Positions 23,420-33,851 of a stretch of 64,000 bases of DNA are shown here, one piece after another (position 1 is the stretch's first letter; each line of letters begins with the position of its first letter). The notes beneath the pieces are model-generated. The model was not told the origin of the DNA and made no database searches. It worked only from the letters and a program-made list of their open reading frames with translations. The DNA comes from Rhynchopus sp. YZ270_cl-10. Taxonomy: Eukaryota > Euglenozoa > Diplonemea > Diplonemida > Diplonemidae. Position numbers and translations under genes: made by a program. The stretch spans positions 186,001-250,000 of the forward strand of contig OZ037934.1 of NCBI GenBank assembly GCA_964035575.1, in the 5' to 3' direction.

Positions 23420-24456
23420 TTAGGAGGGGAAGAAGGGAAGGGAAGGGGGGTTTTTTTGTACTCAGGTAGCTATGCCGTGAAGGCGATTGTGTGGTAAACA
23501 CAGAAAGTATCCGTCAAGGCTGCTCCTTACAGATGCATGCCAAAGAGGCTACGTGGAGTGTGGACTTAAGATTTTTTGTTTTCTATCATTTTAAAAGGAA
23601 CGCATTTTTTGTTGTGTTATCCTGGAAAATTGAAAGTATTTGTGGTATGATCGGGAACCCAAATTCCCCTCGGTACTACTCCTGTACTTCTACCAGTGGG
23701 TAATCAGAAGCTTCCTACACATCCCCGAATTCCCTCTGTACTTCTCCCGTACTTACCCCGTCTGGTTCCGACCGCACTCCATATGTGAAGAATTAGATTC
23801 CTCACGTATTTGCTCATAGCTTATTATTAGGTACACTGTCAAGAGGGAGGGGGGGTTTTTTTTTTTGTATTTCAAGTAATTTTGTTAGGGTAATTGGTGC
23901 GGTCAGGCAATCAAGTTCCCCAAGGGGTTCTCCCACAAAGGGGTTCCTGTGGACCGTTTACCGCACCTCTAATGCCAAAGGAAGGTGGCCTCTCAGAGGG
24001 GTGTTGTTCCTTGAAAACCAAAGTGTATGGAGAGGGGCCCTGTGTCGGGTTGTGTGGTGTTTTTTTTTTTTTTTGCATTATTATGATTATTTTTATAACT
24101 TTTTTTTTTGTATCCTTTGTTGTACTAGATGCGGCAAAGGCAATTATTCAGCGTTCGAGTTGTTGTTTCCCCCTCTCTCTTCTCCCCCCCTTTTCTTTAT
24201 CGTCATGGCTGCTATCTAGTAATAGCAGTCTATAATCAAACAAAATTTTATGATTCATTATTCATTTTCTGATGAGTGTCGAGAAGCACAATGCATCATT
24301 CGAATTCCCTCCCCCCTCTTCTCCCCCCCCCCCCCCCCCTTTTAGTTTTGGTTCGATAACCCCACGGAGTGTCAGTGCCCTGCTGTCCCAGAGACGTTTT
24401 GCACTATCAACTTCACTTTTTTTAGGTGACTGAGCACGAGAGGCTTAGGGTCATCT
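23420..24456. other. Spacer with repeats, no gene seen
   Basis: Bases 23648-23785 match 215-325 in inverse orientation. A hairpin module (GGTTCGATAACC.., GTCAGTGCCCTG.., GCACTATCAACTTCAC) lies at 24347-24418. A complete CTAAGC-family hairpin (here CTGAGC/GCTTAG) lies at 24424-24460. A long C run lies at 24324-24339. No coding region. Confidence 0.5.
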
Positions 24457-24465
24457 TATAAACTT

Positions 24466-27227
24466 GGGAAATAGTCAGATTTACCCTACCCTATTTTGAA
24501 AAAGTTCAGACTTGCCCGAAATAAGTTCAGACTTGCCCTAAAAGTGTTTTTAGGGCAAGTCTGAACTTATTTCGGGCAAGTCTGAACTTATTTTTAGGGC
24601 AAACACTTTTTTTAGGGCAAGTCTGAACTTTTTTAGGGCAAGTCTGAACTTTTTTAGGGCAACCCTGCACTTATTTATTGGGCAAGCTGGGGGCTCTTGG
24701 GTTACAGAGCCCGGCGGTCGTCGTTTTTGCGTTTCTGTTTAGGGCACGTATGGGCTATTCGCGACGAGTCCTGGTAGTGAAATGAGCAACCTATGGTATG
24801 GAGCTTTTTTTCCATGCAACTGAATTTCCTCGTGTCCAGGACACCCCACTTTCCGAGCAAAATTTAGTATATTTTTTCTGGAAATATAGTACTCATATTT
24901 CCTGAGGTACCCCCAATGCTGCTGAGGGATACGATTTCCCGAGCCGAAGGCGAGGGAAATCGTCGACCGAAGCAGCATTGGGGGTACCGAAGGAAATATG
25001 GTGCTATATTTCCAGAAAATTCATATTTTCATTTTCGGTAATATTGTCCCGACGCACAAATCCGCTCGTATTCTGTGTGTCAAAAAACCCCTGTTATGGT
25101 TCAGTTGTATCTTGTGTGTCAAAATGTGTATGTTGGTGTGCTGGAAGGAGAGGGGTTCAAATTCATTTATATGATGATATTTACCGACGTGGGGGATGGG
25201 GGTAGCTGGAACACTTTGTCACTTTGGGACGTTGATCGTTATGTGGATGTAGGGTGTTTTTCAGGGGTATGTTAACCACGTGTGTGTCTTAGGGACCAAA
25301 TTTTTCAGCAACGTGAACCAATCGGGTCGCAATGGGTCCTGGGGGCCCGGAGGGCCCCCATGCAGGAAAAATTTTCACCAAGCCTGGGCAATGCTGGGCC
25401 CATATGGGGTTCCTATACATGTGTTTTCACGTGTTTTTGAGCACTTTTCAGGATTTTCGAAAAATTTTGCAACACCAAAATCGAAAATTTCGGTCGATTT
25501 TTCACTCTGCGACATGGTCAAAAAAAAATTTTTTTTGGCCGAAAAAATTATAATATTTCTATTTCGGATTTTACCCACGATTTGTGTACATTCTAATATT
25601 TCTGTGCCAAATATTATAATATTACCCGGTACATGTAAAATTGGCTGTAAAGTAGCCGAAAATATAGAACCCATATTTCCAACGTCGCTGTAGGATTTGT
25701 GCAGAGGGACAATATTTCCGAAAATAAAAATAATGACACAAATGGGAGGGGAAAACCCTCTGACCTTTATCATCACTCTAAAAAACTCTCAGGTACCGCA
25801 CCGCAGTACCGCACCACGATCCGAGACCCGTACAGAACAGAGACCAGAAAAAAGACTTCCGCACCCAAACGCGACTCCTCATAGAACACGACGTAGTAGT
25901 AACAAAAAAAAAATACCGATTACTGCAGTAAGTACAAAGCCTTTGGGCGACATTGTACAGGTCCTACATCATGTACGTAAAATTGTCGATACAACCAAAG
26001 AAAAGCATAGTGGTGCACCCTCGGGTGTCTGCACTACTGCAACAACTATTTCTATAGCTACAGTTTCCCCACCTCTACCTTTAACTTTTTATACGAGGAT
26101 GTAATTCTCCGGGATTACTCCGCGATTGTCGTCACAACAAAAAAGTCCAGAGGACTTGTTGGTCGCCTTACTCATTTGGATCAACGGTATGTATATGCTA
26201 CTCATTACAATGTTAGCCACTTCTATTGCCAGACACCGGGGCAAATAGTAAGTGCAAGAAAACTGCTTTTTGGAAACCAGGAAAACATGATGGACACTCC
26301 ACTCCACGTGCGGACATGTTTGGCACTTCTGCATGCGTGCAGTATCCAAATGTGTCCCCGTGGGAACAAAGTGATAAAGATGTGTCCACTGTGTACAGGG
26401 AAAAAACTTTGCGCTCCCCCGGACAGTGCACAATTCAACCCCTTGTGGGTGGTCTTGTTGCCTTTTGGAACAACAACAATTTTTCCACGTTGTTGCATTT
26501 TGGCCAGGCATGCTCTTGAAAGCATGACAATTTGATTGCGTATGGACAAAGCAAATAACCAAGTATGAATTCTGAGTTGAAATGTGAGAGATGTTGTGGG
26601 AAGGGGAGTTCGCTCCTTTCAACGATGATCTCGTTGTTCTTCAATAGGCATGTCTTAACCGACCACATAAATAAAATTGTGCCGGCCTCGAAGGATTCTA
26701 AGCAAACCCGCGTGGTAGCTAAACACTGACTCTCTCTCAATTCAACAAAGAAGGAATACTTGGTAATTTGTGGAGCACCCGTGCATGAAAATTGTAAAAC
26801 TTTGCGCCCCACGTTGCCCCAGAACACGGCTTCCTTTGTAACCGGTTCTGGCCCAACGTGGACTGCCTGTTCACCCTTTCCGGGTGGCTGGTGGTTTCTG
26901 GCATCAATTTTTGGGCTCCGGCTCGGTTAGGCATTTTAGGGCAATAAAACAAGTCATACCACATGGGGCCCCAAGAGTGCCCCAGCCAAAGTGGCCTGAC
27001 TTGTTGCCCTAAAATAAGTTCAGACTTACCCTAAAAATAAGTTCAGACTTGCCCTAAAAAAGTTCAGACTTGCCCTAAAAAAAGTGTTTGCCCTAAAAAT
27101 AAGTTCAGACTTGCCCTAAAAACACTTTTAGGGCAAGTCTGAACTTATTTTCGGGCAAGTCTGAACTTTTTCATAGGGCAAGTCTGAACTTTTTCAAAAT
27201 AGGGTAGGGTAAGTCTGACTATCTCCC
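24466..27227. mobile_element. Long-TIR DNA transposon with 9-bp target duplication (Mutator-like), copy 1
   Basis: Inverted arms of about 230 bp start GGGAAATAGTCAG and are built of iterated GGGCAAGTCTGAACTTA. A perfect 9-bp duplication TATAAACTT flanks the element (24457-24465 and 27228-27236). A 9-bp duplication with long arms is typical of Mutator-like elements; that assignment is an inference. The target lies in the T-rich tail of a dispersed hairpin. The interior is 2.3 kb. A decayed coding region on the - strand (about 26100-26960) shares sequence with 28500-28790 (+) in the neighbouring element. A nested small foldback lies at 24872-25020. No complete transposase is visible. Confidence 0.75.
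24872..25020. repeat. Small foldback nested in the long-TIR transposon
   Basis: Arms of about 60 bp: TTCTGGAAATATAG and GGTACCCCCAATGCTGCT at the left, their complements at the right, around a core containing GATTTCC...GGAAATC. No coding potential. Confidence 0.65.
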
Positions 27228-27250
27228 TATAAACTTTTTTTTTTTTTTTT

Positions 27251-29434
27251 GGGGAATAGTCAGTTATGCCCTACCCTTTTTTTGAAATGGTCAGAGATAC
27301 CCGAAAATAAGTTCAGATATTGGTCAGAGATACCCGAAAATAAGTTCAGATATTGGTCAGAGATGCCCCATTTTCAAAAATAGGGCATAACTGACCAATA
27401 TCTGAACTTATTTTCGGGTATTTCGGGTATCTCTGACCATTTCTCAACTTATTTTCGGGCATGTCTGACCATATCGCCAACTTTTTTCGGGTACCCCAAA
27501 AAAGTTGGTTTTCGGGTATACCCAGATACCCAGATACCCAGATACCCAGGTACCCAGGTACCCAGGTCCAGGAACAGGTACCCAGGAACAGGAAAAAAGT
27601 CGTGAAAGAGCAACCACAGCTCCACATGACAAACACAAAAGTGTCCAGTCACGTGGGGCATTCATGCACTGAGGAGATAATGTTCCAACAATTTACAAGA
27701 AAGATTACTTAACCTACTGCTGGAAATTGCCAGGTCGTAGTAACACACAAAGTGTGCCTCCGTTCGGGAAGACCGGATATTCTAGAGACCAGAAAGGCCT
27801 CAAGAATATCTTCCGGTAGTCAAGGTAGAACCGAGTGAACGGCCCAAGACCCCCGTGGAGAAGTTAAATGTTGTAATGCTATCAGGTAGAAACTGCGACC
27901 ACTGTCTTACCCTCCTCAATGCATGGTGGTTGATGTCTTCCACAACAAATTTCCTGTACCCAGGTACCCAGGTTCCCAGACCCACGCAGTACCACGTCGC
28001 AGTACTACGCAAAATTTACCACCAGACCCTGTCTTCGTGCACCTGAAGTACAACGCCGCAGACAGGCCAAACATGCGTTGGACTCAGAGGAATGCCCGCT
28101 GTGCAGGTATCATGAGAACCAACTCCCAGCAACAAGGGGCGCCTTTTGGCGGGCGTTGTTGAGGGTGTTTGGGGTGCAAAGTTTTCCACAATTTTGATGC
28201 GCGGGTACAGAAGTGTTATCTTGTTCTTTCATCTCTAGGAATGTAAATGTCAATCGCGTTTAACTACCACTAGGGCTTGTTCAGTGAACCCACGAGGGGT
28301 CGAAGGGGGTTGGTTATCCCGTATCTATCAAAGGTTGTGTCGACCAGGCGAAACCACTATGTTACGCTGTACGTTGTTAAATCCGAAGAAATAACACTTT
28401 AGCAGCCGCAGGAAGTTTGCTAAAAAGAGTGCCTCACGCTACACAAACCACCACCCGCGATTGACTTAGATGTTATAACAAAGAGAATTCAGAACAAAAC
28501 AACACCCTGCCCCATACACACTAAATTGTCATGCTTCGAGAGCATGCCTGGGCCAAAATTACTTGACAAAAAAGGCAACAAGACCACCCACAAGGAGTGT
28601 GAAATGTGCACTGGTTTTCTGGGGGAACGCAATATTTTCTTGTGCCTCGTCCTCCGTAAGCAGAGGACAGACTTTCCGGAAGGTTTCCAAAGTCGAATTT
28701 CTTGCACTAGCTATGCTCCCTGGGTTAATGGCTATAGCAGTGACTGACAAAGTGTTCCCACCCCCAGGTCTTCGTCCACAAACAAATCTAGAATAGATTG
28801 ATTTGGGTGAAGCCTTGTATTTTGAGTTGTTGAATGTCGGAGAGCGGCGCTCATCGTAAATCACGGATGCAGTTCAGATTTCACGATCCTGTGATGAGTG
28901 TAAATGTGGGGTGTGATTAAGTATGGTGTACAAACGCAGTAGTCGGGAAGGGTGGGGTTAATGAAAAAAGTGGTAATAACTATGTATTTCCGCGAAATAA
29001 GGTAGCCTTTTTTCACGCTACAGAGAGTTTCCTGCTGCACTAATGGTTCCCAAGCGAAGCGAGGGACCATGTATAAGGGTTTGCGGGTTTGCGGGTATTT
29101 ACCCCCACTAAAAGTAACTGTGTGTGGGGTAGAGGGGTGAAAATCATACCATGCTGCTTCAATACTGTCTCTGCTGTCGCATTCCCTCATGGTGGGTCAC
29201 TCACCCACTGGGCAAAAAATCAAAGGGGGTACCCCCAAATAAGTGGGTACCCCAAATAAGTTCAGAGATACCCGAAAAAAGTTCAGATATACCCGAAAAT
29301 AAGTTCAAATACCCGAAAATAAGTTCAGATATAGTCAGTTATGCCCTATTTCTGGTTTTCGGGTATATCTGAACTTATTTTCGGGTATCTCTGACCATTT
29401 CAAAAAAAGGGTAGGGTATAACTGACTATTCCCC
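27251..29434. mobile_element. Long-TIR DNA transposon related to copy 1 (Mutator-like), copy 2
   Basis: The ends GGGGAATAGTCAG and GGGTAGGGTATAACTGAC-type arms resemble those of copy 1, but the iterated arm motif is AAATAAGTTCAGATAT / GGGTATCTCTGAAC. The element lies in a T run, so a target duplication of Ts cannot be proved. It sits only 23 bp beyond copy 1, in the same T-rich tail. The interior holds a stepwise CCAGATACCCAGGTACCC repeat (27515-27585) and a decayed coding-like region on + (about 28500-28790) homologous to the - strand region of copy 1. The interiors are therefore inverted relative to each other. Confidence 0.7.
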
Positions 29435-30609
29435 CTTTTTTTTTTTTTTTTTTTTGGATGTTGGCGTTCTACAAAACCTTGTTGTCAGTTTTTGGGTCTT
29501 TGTGGATCACCAATGATGTGCACTTAATAACTTTACAGCGTGTGTGTGTGTGTTTCCGTTTTCCCTAAGCCCCAATACACCATCCTATCCACCCTCCCCC
29601 CCGCTGGAGAACTTTCCTTCCAACTATTCGAAATATTCCCCTTTCTTTTCAAAAAAAAAAAAGGGGGGGAATATAAGGGCGTGGCGTGGATATATTCTGT
29701 TGCGACACGTGATTTTTCCAAGTTTTCAAAAAAAAAAAAAAATGTCCTATTTTCCTATTTTATCATTCTTGGACCGCCCCCGAAATATCTTTCGGGCACT
29801 TCGGGCGAATTAGGAGCAGTTTTCGGACGTTTTTTTTTTTTTTTTTTGTGCGCAGTGTTTCCGCGCTCCTTCATTGGGTACGATTTTTGATGAAGAATCG
29901 TGATTTTGTACATAAAAGGTAAATACGTCCCGAGCCCGGCGCGCTACGCGCGCCGGAAGTTAACGCAAGTTCAGGGCCTCCGGCGGAGAAACTAGAGTTC
30001 TGGCCCAAAACACGCGTCCCAGCGCAGTCCCTGAGATTTCCAAAAAATAAAATAAAAAAGCGCGGTCGAGCCCGACCCGGAATGAGAGAATTCCTCGGGT
30101 ATCCAACTGAGGAGTTCAACTTCATTGATATTTGCACCAGACACACGAATTATCAGTAACCTCAGTACGTGTACAAAAAGAAACGGTGGTCATAGCATCA
30201 AGGCTCCTGGCGAAGCCACGGTACGCAACATTTCAAAAAATTGCGCTTAAAATTGCACATTTTTACTGCCAAACTATGTCATGGGAAGGTGGGTTGCAAA
30301 CTTGCGCCGCAGGCACACGGTACGCTACTTTTTTCCTTTCGCCATGCTGCATGTTTCCTTTTCGTTCGGCGTTTGATCAATTGAGTCGCGTTCTGGCTGT
30401 GACGGGGTCACTTTGTTCATGAGGCCAGTTCTGGTCACTCTCAGAGGCTTATGTGGGGGAATTTTTTTTTTTTCGGGAATTTTTTTTATTTTTATTTTTT
30501 TCCAATGAAGAATTCTTCACTGGAAAAAAAAAATTTTTCGGGATTTTTTTTTTTTTTTCGAAGAATTCTTCATCGGATTCTTCAGCGCGGAAAGTCTGTT
30601 TGTGCGCCC
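29435..30609. other. Spacer with fragment of the 2.18-2.95 kb element family, no gene seen
   Basis: Bases 30187-30330 match 2395-2530 in inverse orientation (GGCGAAGCCACGG, AAAATTGCGC, ACTATGTCATGGGAAGG). A GC-rich patch lies at 29930-30060 (GGCGCGCTACGCGCGCC palindrome). The remainder is T-rich. No recognisable gene. Confidence 0.45.
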
Positions 30610-30618
30610 GAAATATTC

Positions 30619-31036
30619 ATGGATGTAGAAAGTACTTCACGTACTTTTTTTTTTTTTTAAAAAGTAAAAAAGTACGTGACGAAAAATGAAAAAAAAAAGT
30701 ACTTTTTTACCCATTTGGGTGTGGGTTCATATTTCGTGAAAATTTTAGTCACTAAAATTTTGTCCATTTTTCTGTATATCCCCCGCCACAGAATGGGCGG
30801 ATTCCGGAAATGCAAATGCGGGTGTTTTCGGGCATTTTTATGGCCGAAAACGCTCCAATATTTTCACGTACGTTGATTTTCACGTGAAAAAAAAAGTACT
30901 TTTTTTTGTTTTTTTTTCGAAATCACGTAAATCACGTAAAATTTTTTTTCAAAAAACGTCACGTACGTGAAGTATCACGTAACCCGATTTTTGGAAAAAA
31001 AGTACTTTTTTTTCGTCACGTACTTTCTACATCCAT
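30619..31036. mobile_element. Foldback element with near-perfect 9-bp target duplication
   Basis: The inverted ends are ATGGATGTAGAAAGTAC and its complement. The arms iterate AAAGTACTTTTTTT and CACGT(GA). Flanks GAAATATTC (30610-30618) and GAAATATCC (31037-31045) match at 8 of 9 bases, fitting an old 9-bp duplication. The interior piece 30780-30860 (GGATTCCGGAAATGC) has a relative at 20140-20230, inside the last CSE1 intron. Confidence 0.65.
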
Positions 31037-31045
31037 GAAATATCC

Positions 31046-32229
31046 TCCATTTTTTTATATTTTTTTTTGTGTTTGTTTCTTGATTTTTTTTTAGATGACT
31101 AAGCACAGCTTTTAGATTCATCTTGCCTTCTCTTTGTTTGATCGGTGTTGACGCACTGACCCCTTCCCCTTTCTGTGGTACGTGCCGCCCAAGAGCATAG
31201 CACAGCTAGACTGAAGGAGCCGACAATTTGATTTTTTTTTTTTTTTTTTGTTCAACAGTCTGCTAGTTCCTATAGCTTCCCAGAGTGCCCCGAGAGGCTT
31301 AGGTTCACCTATAAACTTTTCTTTTCTTTGCATGAGCTCGACTGAGATGCGTTTAAGCACGTTTCAACTTCTTTTCTTTTATTTGCAACTCGTTTCTTTA
31401 CGACGCCCAAAAACGCGTCGTAAAAAAGGAGTGCATGTAGGACGAAGCAGACTCCAAAGGGGGATAAATCCAGGTCACTTAGAAATGATGCTGGTTAAGA
31501 ATTTGGTGTTGGCAGCAGAGGAAGGCAATGCACCTCGTCATGGGTAATTGGGGTCGGAGTGTCGGCTAAAAAAAGGAGGAGGGGGAGTAACTCACGTTTA
31601 GCAAGGGAACTTCCTCTTTAGCCCCACCGACTCCATTTTCTTGGAGCTTCCAGGATCGTACACTGCCCGTTGTACTACGGAAGGAAAAGACTGACGTCTT
31701 TTCCTTCCGTAGTACAAAGGCTTCGGCCAATATTGAGTACAGACCCTAGGTTTCCCAAGCGGTCCTTGGGCGATTGTCGACACAACAAAAAAATAAAAAA
31801 AAATTGAGCCCAGTGCGGGCACGCGAAGACACCTGGGTACCGGTGTCTCCGCCCACATGGTATCTTCACAGTATGACTGTTGGGTCTTTCCACAAAATAT
31901 ATTTTCTTATTGTTCTGCTTGTGTTTCGTTTTGGTTTTGGTTTTTTTGTTTTGTATTCATTTTTCTTCTGCCAAATGTCCGGCAGTGGCGTTTGCACTAT
32001 TGTAACAAATAGTTATTTAGATATGTACGCATGAGAAAGGTACGTTCACCCTTCAAGGGTTCTTTTGGTGTCTAAAATATGTGAGATTTAAGCTCACCCG
32101 TTATAACTATTACCTCTCTCTTTCTCTCTCTGTCCACTTTCTAACAACATTTTTTTTCTATCAAAAAAAAGCCCCCTACCACCCCAATTTTTAAGAGTGC
32201 TCACTCCTGGACGTAGTTCTGAGGTGTTG
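31046..32229. other. Spacer with hairpin modules, no gene seen
   Basis: Hairpin of the CTAAGC family at 31093-31124; a partial copy at 31280-31312 followed by an L-type module (GAGCTCGACTGAGATGCG) at 31333-31370; and a hairpin with a different stem (ATGTACGCATGAGAAAGGTACGTTCACC-like, broken here by its loop) at 32020-32060. A perfect 22-bp hairpin lies at 31670-31717. Confidence 0.5.
31670..31717. repeat. Perfect 22-bp hairpin with 4-nt loop
   Basis: The left arm runs TTGTACTACGGAAGGAAAAG + AC, then loop TGAC, then the exact complement. It is embedded in a dispersed module (CTTCCAGGATCGTACA before, AGGCTTCGGCCAATATTGAG after). Relatives of that module near 48890 and 35868 lack this perfect arm, so the hairpin looks like a recent duplication or insertion within the module. 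Confidence 0.6.
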
Positions 32230-32485
32230 TGCTTCCTTTGATGCATCGTCCATGGTGTGCACTCGGAGGTGCGCGAACGGATAAACAGAGAAATCGGGGT
32301 TCGATTCCGGAGAGGGTGTATGAGGGGGGAAAACGGCTACCACAATCTAAGGATGGCAGCAGGAAAATACGCCCCCCAAAAAAAATACCTAATGGCAACA
32401 CCCGCTTTGAGGCAGGCGAAGAGAAATAAGTACATCTTCTTCGCACTACTGCGTCTAAGGAGCTTTGCAATGTAATGATATCTCT
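32230..32485 (+). pseudogene. Diverged small-subunit (18S) rRNA fragment
   Basis: The universal SSU stretch GGGTTCGATTCCGGAGAGGG is present exactly at 32298-32317. It is preceded by GAACGGATAA..GAGAA and followed by AACGGCTACCAC, then GGCAGCAGG, then AATGGCAACAC and GAGGCAG(G)CGAAGAGAAATA. That is the order and spacing of 18S helices around the V2 region. The last word resembles kinetoplastid SSU (GAGGCAGCGAAAAGAAATA) more than the common eukaryote GAGGTAGTGACAATAAATA. Only about 250 nt are present and changes are many, so this is a displaced, decayed copy rather than a working rRNA gene. Confidence 0.7.
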
Positions 32486-32852
32486 GCCGATGCTTCCAAT
32501 ACAACAGAACCATCCGCACACAACAGAATACACACACATCCCCCCTTCTTCCTCCACCCACACCCTCACAAAAGGCACTTACGTTTTTTAGGCTTCGGTC
32601 GTAAAAAGCTCTTTTTCTTTTTTTCCCCCTTCACCGTTTAAACTGGCGCGCACGCTTCACGGAAGGAGGCATCAGTACTGCAGACGGCGAACCGACACCT
32701 CATCTGCTGCGACTAAGGGGGCTGCTTCTGCGACCACACAGGGGTTTTTGACAACCCTTTTTGGTTCGCTCTTTTCTGGGTCTTCTGCAGGAGCGCTTCC
32801 TCCTGTGACACCGAGGTCGCCTTTGGGTGCGCAGCCTGTTTCGCCATTGGGA

Positions 32853-33851
32853 ATGGGAAAGAAAATAAAAAATGTGGAAAAGGCTGGAATAGGAGCCTCG
32901 CTCTGGCCGTTAACGAGACATAGTGTGCAGGAGTTGCATCGGATATTCAAGGATAAGGAGGTCCTTGATGCTGGGGTAGCTGCGCAGATTTTGAAGGCAG
33001 CGACAGCAATTCTTGCCTCCCGAGAGACTGTTGTGGATATAGAAATTCAAAACAAAGCAACGGTGACGGTGGTAGGTGACACTCATGGACAGGTTGCAGA
33101 TGTGATTGATATTTTCACAAAATTTGGTCTCCCGACGAAGGACAGACAGTATCTCTTCAACGGCGATTACGTAGACAGAGGCGATCAAGGGTGTGAGGTG
33201 GTGTTGCTGCTTTGCGCGCATATGATTTGCGACCCGTCTTCAATCCAAATGCTGAGAGGCAACCATGAAGACCGTGCGATCACCACGATGTACGGCTTTG
33301 CCGACGAAGCGCGCAGGAAATACAGCAACGACATGTACAACCTCTTCGTCACACTCTTTAGCGCACTGCCTTTAGCGGGGACGATCAACAACACTGTAAT
33401 AGTCATGCACGGGGGGCTCTTCCGTGAGGCCTTCGACGCGCAGTCTCTGGCACCGTTGTCCTCCCTCAGAGGGGTGAGCACAGCGCACCGTATGGAATGC
33501 GAGTCTATCCCTGAGGTAGGTGTCATCGCAGACGTTCTCTGGTCGGACCCTCTCTCCAGCGACAAAGGCGGGGAAGGTGAGGCCTCCATCGTCACAGCAA
33601 ACGCCACCCGGGGCTCTGGGTGCTGCTTCTCGGATGAAGCTGCGACGCAGTGGCTCGACGCAGAAGGGTTCTCCCTGCTTGTCAGAAGCCATGAGGGCCC
33701 CGACCTACAATGCCTAGACGAAGGTTACTCCTCGAGAGCTGGGGGTCGGGTGTCCACTGTGTTCTCTGCTCGTGACTATGCAGCAAGAGGCAACCAAGGT
33801 GCGGTGGTAACCTTTGGAAAGTCCTGCCATCCAAAATATCAGTCATTTTGA
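32853..33851 (+). CDS. PPP-family serine/threonine protein phosphatase
   Basis: The product is 332 residues and removes phosphate from Ser/Thr using a two-metal centre. The metal and phosphate motifs are in order: GDTHGQ, GDYVDRGD, RGNHED, HGGL and RSHEG, all intact, so it should be active. The overall form is closest to the PP5/PPEF (RdgC) branch, but no TPR or EF-hand region is present. The start is the ATG at 32853, the first ATG after the AG acceptor-like site near 32790. The frame is open further upstream without an ATG, so a longer N-terminus joined by splicing is possible. The SSU rRNA fragment lies just upstream and a hairpin-rich spacer follows. Cellular target unknown. Confidence 0.85.
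   Translation: MGKKIKNVEKAGIGASLWPLTRHSVQELHRIFKDKEVLDAGVAAQILKAATAILASRETVVDIEIQNKATVTVVGDTHGQVADVIDIFTKFGLPTKDRQYLFNGDYVDRGDQGCEVVLLLCAHMICDPSSIQMLRGNHEDRAITTMYGFADEARRKYSNDMYNLFVTLFSALPLAGTINNTVIVMHGGLFREAFDAQSLAPLSSLRGVSTAHRMECESIPEVGVIADVLWSDPLSSDKGGEGEASIVTANATRGSGCCFSDEAATQWLDAEGFSLLVRSHEGPDLQCLDEGYSSRAGGRVSTVFSARDYAARGNQGAVVTFGKSCHPKYQSF

Noticed and set aside
26045-26075. Spliced-leader-like word TAGCTACAGTTTC
   Set aside because: It resembles part of known euglenozoan leaders, but no full leader, donor site or repeated SL gene surrounds it.
32748-32852. Longer N-terminus for the phosphatase
   Set aside because: No ATG exists there and an acceptor-like site lies inside. It was kept only as a possibility if an upstream exon exists.
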